Below are positions 59,538-64,000 of a stretch of DNA of 64,000 nucleotides, one piece after another. The translations under genes and the position numbers were made by a program. The notes under the pieces were generated by a model. It was given only the letters and a program-made list of their open reading frames with translations, was not told the DNA's origin and made no database searches. Numbering within the stretch: the stretch's first letter is position 1; each line of letters starts with the position of its first letter. This DNA is from Nocardia anocheti (lineage in GTDB: Bacteria; Actinomycetota; Actinomycetes; Mycobacteriales; Mycobacteriaceae), in contig NZ_JAQQFV010000007.1 of NCBI RefSeq assembly GCF_029675105.1, forward strand, positions 62,001 through 126,000, written 5' to 3'.

Positions 59538-60809
59538 TCACGGGTGCGGCGGTCGGTGCGTGGTGAGCTCGGCCAGCTTGCTCCGCAGATGCGCGCGTTC
59601 GACGGCGTTGTCGGTGAGCAGCAGCGCCGACTCGTAGGCGGCGCTGGCCTCACGGGTCCGGCCGAGTTCGGCGAGGAAGGCGGCGCGAGCGGCGTCGAGG
59701 TAACCGTAGGTCGCCAGCGCGGGTTCGGCGCCGAGCGGGTCCAGCAGCGCCAACGCCTGCCCGGGGTCTCCGGCGAGGCCGACCGCGATGGCGTGGTTCA
59801 GGCGCGCCACCGGGGACGGTGCCACGCGCAGCAGGATCCGGTACAGGCCGATGATCTCGGGCCAGTCCGTCTCGGCCCAGGTGGGCGCCTCGTCGTGCAC
59901 CGCGGCGATGGCGGCCTGCAGGGTGTAGCGATCCGTGTGCGGCAGCGCCTGTTTCACCAGCGCGACGCCCTCGGTGATCGCCGCGCGATCCCAGCGCGCG
60001 CGGTCCTGGTGTTCGAGGGTGCGCAGGGTGCCCGTCGCGTCCACCCGGGCGGCCCGGCGGGCGTCGGTGAGCAGGATCAGCGCGAGCAGACCGGTCACCG
60101 AGGGGTCGTCGGGGACCAGGGTGTGCATCATCGCGGCCAGTTGCCGAGCCCGGTCGACCAGATCGACGCGGACCAGGACGTCACCGGCGGGCGCGGTGTG
60201 GCCGGTGGTGAACAGCAGGTGGATCACCGCGCAGATGGCGTCGAGCCGCTGGGGCAGCTCGCGCAGCGACGGCACCCGGTACGGGATTCCCGCCACCGCG
60301 ATCTTCTTCTTGGCGCGGGTGATCCGCGCGGCCATGGTCGCCTCGCTCACCAGGAACGCGCGGGCGACCTCGGCCGTGGTGACGCCGCAGACCAGCCGCA
60401 GCGTCAGCGCCACCTGCGCCTGCGGGGCCAGCGCCGGGTGACAGCAGGTGCTGATCAGGCGCAGCCGGTCGTCGGGGATGGCCGGGCCGTCCAGTTCGGC
60501 CAGCGCGAGTTCGGCGGTGTCGTCGGCGGGTTCGTCGACGACGAGTTTCGGCAGCGCGCGCCGGAAGGTGCTGTCGCGGCGCAGCAGATCCAGGGCGCGT
60601 CGGCGGGCCACCGTGGTCAGCCAGGCGCCGGGGCGGGCCGGGACACCGTCGGCCGCCCACGCGGTGAGCGCTGTCGCGTAGGCGTCCTGCACGCACTCCT
60701 CGGCCAGGTCCAGGTCGCGCACCAGGCGCACCGTCGCGGCGAGCACGAAAGCCCATTCGCGTCGGTGCGCCTGTTCGACGGCCGCGGCCGCGTCGGTGAC
60801 CGTGCTCAG
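59538..60809 (-). CDS. ECF sigma factor with C-terminal extension (ECF42-like)
   Basis: About 423 residues. Sigma-2 region: AHRREWAFVLAATVRLVRDLDLAEECVQDAYATALTAW. Sigma-4 region: QVALTLRLVCGVTTAEVARAFLVSEATMAARITRAKKKI. A roughly 200-residue helical extension with TPR-like repeats follows. This build, together with the YCII partner immediately upstream, is typical of the ECF42 group, in which the extension replaces an anti-sigma factor. No ATG, GTG or TTG lies at the expected start; the family N-terminus coincides with CTG at 60809, which overlaps the YCII stop (CTGA). The start is therefore uncertain; the family call is firm. Confidence 0.85.
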   Translation of the reverse strand: MSTVTDAAAAVEQAHRREWAFVLAATVRLVRDLDLAEECVQDAYATALTAWAADGVPARPGAWLTTVARRRALDLLRRDSTFRRALPKLVVDEPADDTAELALAELDGPAIPDDRLRLISTCCHPALAPQAQVALTLRLVCGVTTAEVARAFLVSEATMAARITRAKKKIAVAGIPYRVPSLRELPQRLDAICAVIHLLFTTGHTAPAGDVLVRVDLVDRARQLAAMMHTLVPDDPSVTGLLALILLTDARRAARVDATGTLRTLEHQDRARWDRAAITEGVALVKQALPHTDRYTLQAAIAAVHDEAPTWAETDWPEIIGLYRILLRVAPSPVARLNHAIAVGLAGDPGQALALLDPLGAEPALATYGYLDAARAAFLAELGRTREASAAYESALLLTDNAVERAHLRSKLAELTTHRPPHP

Positions 60810-61153
60810 CGCGGGAAGACCTTGATCGGGCGCACCTCCACGCCGCCGGTGGCGGGCACCCGCGAGGCCAGCGCGATGGCCGCGTCCAGGTCGGGTGCCT
60901 CCAGCAGGTAGTAGCCGCCGAGTGCCTCCTTGGCCTCGGCGAACGGGCCGTCGGTGATGATGGCCGTGCCGTCGGCGTCGTGGCGGATGGTGGTGGCGGT
61001 CGAGGTCGGCTGCAGCGCGTTGCCGCCCAGGTTCGCGGCGCCCGCGATCTCCTGGAAGGCCCGGTGCTCGGCGAGCATGCCGCCGAGTTCGTCCGGTGAC
61101 ATGGCCGCGTGGACCGCTTCGTCGCCGTAGATCAGGACCAGGTACTGGCTCAT
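60806..61153 (-). CDS. YCII/DGPF-domain protein paired with the sigma factor
   Basis: A 115-residue protein with the YCII-related DGPF pattern. It begins MSQYLVLIYGDEAVHAAM and contains ATIIRHDADGTAIITDGPFAEAKEALGGYYLLEAPDLDAAI, where DGPF(AE) names the group, and ends GGVEVRPIKVFPR. These proteins are regularly encoded beside ECF42-type sigma factors and are likely part of their regulatory circuit. The ATG at 61153 has AAGGAG nearby. The stop overlaps the likely CTG start of the sigma gene by three bases, so coupling is probable. Confidence 0.9.
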   Translation of the reverse strand: MSQYLVLIYGDEAVHAAMSPDELGGMLAEHRAFQEIAGAANLGGNALQPTSTATTIRHDADGTAIITDGPFAEAKEALGGYYLLEAPDLDAAIALASRVPATGGVEVRPIKVFPR

Positions 61154-61269
61154 GATGACGCTCCTTCGTGGACTCGGCGGCCCGCCGATCGGGCCGCTCT
61201 ACTCCACCGACGAGCAGCCACCACCGAGATCGACAGCCGGTGCCCAGAATTCTCCTCCGCGCGGGCGCC

Positions 61270-62928
61270 TCAGGCGATCGGCGCACCGCGCTGTTCGAGC
61301 CGACCGCCAGCGGGCACGGCGAAGGACACGCCGTGGCGCACGCCGCTGCCCGGATCGGTGACGTCGAGGACGTAGAACCAGTCCATCTGGGTCTGCCCGG
61401 CCGTCACGTCGAGCACGCCGAAACCGTGCGAGTCGAGTTCGACGTAGCGCAGATGGTGGTTGGCCGCCCTGATGGCCTCCTCGGCGGGCACCGAGGCCGT
61501 GCGCGGCGGCATCTTCAGCAGGTCACCGACGCTGGAGGAGGTCACCGACGGGATGACGAACTCCGCGCCCGCGGTCGGCCCGCCCGGGTAGTTCGCGGCG
61601 TCCACCGGCAGGTCGGCGGCCCAGGAGGTGTGGATGTCGCCGGTGAGGAACACGACGTCGCTGACCTGGTTGTCGGTGATGGCCGAGAACAGGGTGCGTC
61701 GGTCGGCGGTGTAGCCGTCCCACTGGTCGCCGTTGACGGTGAGCCCACCCTGGGGCAGGCCGAGCAGGGTGGTGACGGCCGCGGTGGTGGCGGGTTCCAG
61801 CGGCGGGAAGACCAGCGGCGCGATCATCACCGAATTGCCCACCAGTTTCCAGCGGGTCGGCGAGGACACCAGTCCGGCGGTGAGCCACTGCATCTGTGCG
61901 CGGCCGGTGATCGTGCGCGCGGGATCGTCGGCGACCCGCCAGCCCGCGCCGGGCCCGGCCTCCTCGTCGCGGTAGCTGCGCAGATCGAGCATGGACAGTT
62001 CGGCCAGGGTGCCGAAGCGCAGCCGCCGGTAGATCTGCACCTGCCCGTCGGCGCGGGTCTCGCGCACCGGCATCCACTCCAGGTAGGCGCGGGTCGAGGC
62101 GGCCTTGCGGTCGATCCACGGGCCGTCGACGGCGGGGTCGTGGTGACCGGCGCCCTCGCGCCAGGAGTTGTCGGCCGACTCGTGGTCGTCCCAGGTGCAG
62201 ATGAACGGCAGCCGCGCGTGCAGGGCCGTCAGATCGGGGTCGGTCTTGTACTGGCCGTGGCGGACGCGGTAGTCGGCCAGGGTGTGGATCTCGTGGACCG
62301 GGTCGTGCCCGCGCACCGCCCCGTCGCGGCCGGTGTACCTGCCGCGCGCGTACTCGTAGATGTAGTCGCCCAGGTGCACGATCGCGTCGAGGTCGGTGCG
62401 CGCGGCCAGATGCCGGTAGGCGCCGAACCAGCCCGCCTCCCAGTTGGCGCACGACACCAGACCCAGCCGCAACCGGTCGACCTCGGCCTCGGCGGCGGGC
62501 GCGGTGCGGGTGCGCCCGACCGGCGAGGTCTGGCCGAGCGCGGTGAAGCGGTAGAAGTACTCGGTGCCCGGGGTCAGGCCGGTGGCGTCGACCTTGACCG
62601 TGTGGTCGGCCTCGGCCGAGGCGGTGACCGAGCCCGAGGCGGCCAGGTCGCCGAAATCGGCGTCGGTGGCGATCTCCCAGCGCACGCCGGTCGCCTCGCC
62701 GAGGCCCGAGCCGGGGACGGCGTCCTCGGCGACGGTCACGCGCGTCCAGAGGATCACCGCGCCCGGCAGCGGGTCACCGGAGGCGACACCGTGGCCGAAG
62801 ACGCCCTCGGCCGCGTGCGCGGGGGCGGCGGTCCCCAGGACCGCGACCGCCGCGACGGCCGTGCCGCCGGTGAACAGGGTGCGTCGGGCGAAGTGCCCGT
62901 GCGGTGCGGTGCGGGAGTCGTGGGCCAC
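61270..62928 (-). CDS. Tat-exported PhoD-like phosphatase/phosphodiesterase
   Basis: A 552-residue protein. A twin-arginine signal (ARRTLFTGGTAVAAVAVLGTAAPAHA, cleavage near residue 39) precedes a fibronectin-like N-terminal domain. The PhoD core has SCANWEAGWFGAYRHLA, VHLGDYIYEYARG, TWDDHESADNSW and FLTGDIHTSWAADLP, the usual metal-binding Asp, Asn and His positions. PhoD enzymes use Ca/Fe and cleave phosphomono- or diesters outside the cell under phosphate shortage. Length is normal for the family. The start is GTG at 62928. A Pho box was not found by eye. It is followed by no gene for 116 bases. Confidence 0.92.
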   Translation of the reverse strand: MAHDSRTAPHGHFARRTLFTGGTAVAAVAVLGTAAPAHAAEGVFGHGVASGDPLPGAVILWTRVTVAEDAVPGSGLGEATGVRWEIATDADFGDLAASGSVTASAEADHTVKVDATGLTPGTEYFYRFTALGQTSPVGRTRTAPAAEAEVDRLRLGLVSCANWEAGWFGAYRHLAARTDLDAIVHLGDYIYEYARGRYTGRDGAVRGHDPVHEIHTLADYRVRHGQYKTDPDLTALHARLPFICTWDDHESADNSWREGAGHHDPAVDGPWIDRKAASTRAYLEWMPVRETRADGQVQIYRRLRFGTLAELSMLDLRSYRDEEAGPGAGWRVADDPARTITGRAQMQWLTAGLVSSPTRWKLVGNSVMIAPLVFPPLEPATTAAVTTLLGLPQGGLTVNGDQWDGYTADRRTLFSAITDNQVSDVVFLTGDIHTSWAADLPVDAANYPGGPTAGAEFVIPSVTSSSVGDLLKMPPRTASVPAEEAIRAANHHLRYVELDSHGFGVLDVTAGQTQMDWFYVLDVTDPGSGVRHGVSFAVPAGGRLEQRGAPIA

Positions 62929-63059
62929 GATCAGCGATCACAGTCGACCGGGAGCCCCCGCGCAAGTCGACGGACCATATGTTGGTCGACTGTCCATCTT
63001 CGCGTCGCGTCGGTGCCACTCGAGCGGACCTGTCCGACCTCGTCGGTACCCTGCTCGGT

Positions 63060-64000
63060 GTGAGCGAGAGTCTTTTCGACGTGCCCGGCGCGCACGCCGA
63101 CCCCGAGCCCGGCGCCGACGCGATGATCCGTCGCGATCCGGGCGCCCCGCTCGCCGTCCGCATGCGCCCGCGCGGCCTCGACGAGGTGATCGGTCAGCAG
63201 CATCTGCTCGGCCCCGGCTCGCCGCTGCGCCGTCTGGTGGAGGGCTCCGGCGCGGCCTCGGTGCTGCTCTACGGGCCGCCCGGCACCGGCAAGACCACCC
63301 TCGCTTCGCTGCTGTCGCAGGCCACCGGCCGCCGGTTCGAGGCGCTCTCGGCGCTGTCGGCCGGGGTCAAGGAGGTGCGCGCGGTCATCGACCTGGCGCG
63401 TCGACGGATGACCGCGGGCGAGCAGACCGTGCTGTTCATCGACGAGATCCACCGCTTCTCCAAGACCCAGCAGGACGCATTGCTGGCGGCGGTGGAGAAC
63501 CGGATCGTGCTGCTGGTCGGCGCGACCACCGAGAACCCGTCGTTCTCGGTGGTGGCCCCGCTGCTGTCGCGCTCGCTCATCCTGCAGTTGCAATCGCTGA
63601 CACCCGAGGACATCCGGGCCGTGCTGGAACGCGCCGTCGTCGACGAGCGTGGACTGGCGGGCGCGGTGACCGTCACCGACGAGGCGTTCGACCATCTGGT
63701 GCGCATCGCCGGGGGTGACGCGCGGCGGGCGCTGACCGCGCTGGAGGCGTCCGCGGAGTCGGCCGAGGACGGCATCGTCGACCTGGAACTGGTCGAAACC
63801 GCCGTCGACAAGGCCGCCGTGCGCTACGACCGCGCCGGTGACCAGCACTACGACGTGATCAGCGCCTTCATCAAGTCCATCCGCGGCTCCGATGTCGACG
63901 CCGCCGTGCACTACCTGGCCCGCATGCTGGCGGCGGGGGAGGACCCGCGATTCATCGCGCGCCGCTTGATGATCCACGCCAGCGAGGACATCGGCATGGC
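63060..64000 (+). CDS. rarA: Replication-associated recombination protein RarA (partial)
   Basis: A GTG start at 63060 opens a frame that is still open at the window end, so about 313 residues are visible. The AAA+ domain has Walker A YGPPGTGKTT, Walker B LFIDEIHRFSKTQQDALL and LVGATTENPSFSV, the MgsA/RarA signature. RarA (MgsA) acts at stalled replication forks. The visible part corresponds to roughly the first 70 percent of a typical 440-residue RarA. The first 35 residues, before VRMRPRGLDEVIGQQHLL, are a variable N-terminus. Confidence 0.92.
   Translation, partial: MSESLFDVPGAHADPEPGADAMIRRDPGAPLAVRMRPRGLDEVIGQQHLLGPGSPLRRLVEGSGAASVLLYGPPGTGKTTLASLLSQATGRRFEALSALSAGVKEVRAVIDLARRRMTAGEQTVLFIDEIHRFSKTQQDALLAAVENRIVLLVGATTENPSFSVVAPLLSRSLILQLQSLTPEDIRAVLERAVVDERGLAGAVTVTDEAFDHLVRIAGGDARRALTALEASAESAEDGIVDLELVETAVDKAAVRYDRAGDQHYDVISAFIKSIRGSDVDAAVHYLARMLAAGEDPRFIARRLMIHASEDIGM

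Noticed and set aside
1..64000. CRISPR arrays, tRNA or rRNA genes, prophage
   Set aside because: No regularly spaced repeats, cloverleaf-like sequences, rRNA signatures or phage structural genes were seen on either strand.

Overview
The window is a stretch of high-GC actinobacterial chromosome, most likely Nocardia or a close relative. Its backbone follows the mycobacterial gene order ruvC-ruvA-ruvB ... yajC-secD-secF-solute-binding lipoprotein-apt ... relA ... ppiB-hisS-Rv2578c-type radical SAM ... aspS ... rarA. GTG starts, four-base start/stop overlaps and LexA boxes of the mycobacterial type (TCGAAC-N4-GTTCG) support this. No rRNA, tRNA or CRISPR array was seen. The assignment rests on remembered gene order and protein families, not on a search.

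1-16.7 kb is mostly backbone: a PAP2-like membrane protein, an EspR-like regulator, an SRPBCC protein, a macrodomain protein, the SOS-controlled ruvCAB operon, a GtrA-like protein, a protein made of four DivIVA-type modules, a Baeyer-Villiger monooxygenase, the Sec accessory operon yajC-secD-secF, a substrate-binding lipoprotein, apt, an acetyltransferase, an ABC-F ATPase and an NrtR-like regulator.

16.7-24.3 kb separates apt from relA, which adjoin in mycobacteria. It holds an eight-gene minus-strand operon, much of it visibly AT-richer than its surroundings. The genes encode EspG-like, WXG/PPE-like and EspC-like proteins and two lipoproteins, that is, accessory parts of a type VII (ESX) secretion system without its core. 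A TnpB-only transposon follows. Its right end appears to run directly into the relA reading frame and to supply the relA start codon.

26.8-44.3 kb lies between relA and ppiB. After a long cutinase comes a tightly packed 15-gene plus-strand operon for a type IV secretion-like machine: VirB2-, VirB3/VirB4-, VirB6-, VirB8- and VirD4-like proteins and a VirB1-like wall hydrolase. It also has two P-loop proteins without the P-loop lysine, an IS3-OrfA-like DNA-binding protein and a DUF4913 protein. No relaxase, integrase or replication gene is in the window. This suggests either a resident protein or DNA export system or a conjugative element that has lost its mobility genes, and it is the best candidate here for a poorly described system.

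44.4-64 kb returns to backbone: ppiB, hisS, a PH-like membrane protein, an SOS-boxed radical SAM gene, an epimerase, an EspC-like/Ala-Gly-rich secretion pair, a secreted protein, a neutral zinc metallopeptidase, aspS, a DUF389 protein, a Pro/Gly-rich membrane protein, an APH-like kinase, a siderophore-interacting protein, an ECF sigma factor with a YCII partner, a PhoD-like phosphatase and the start of rarA.
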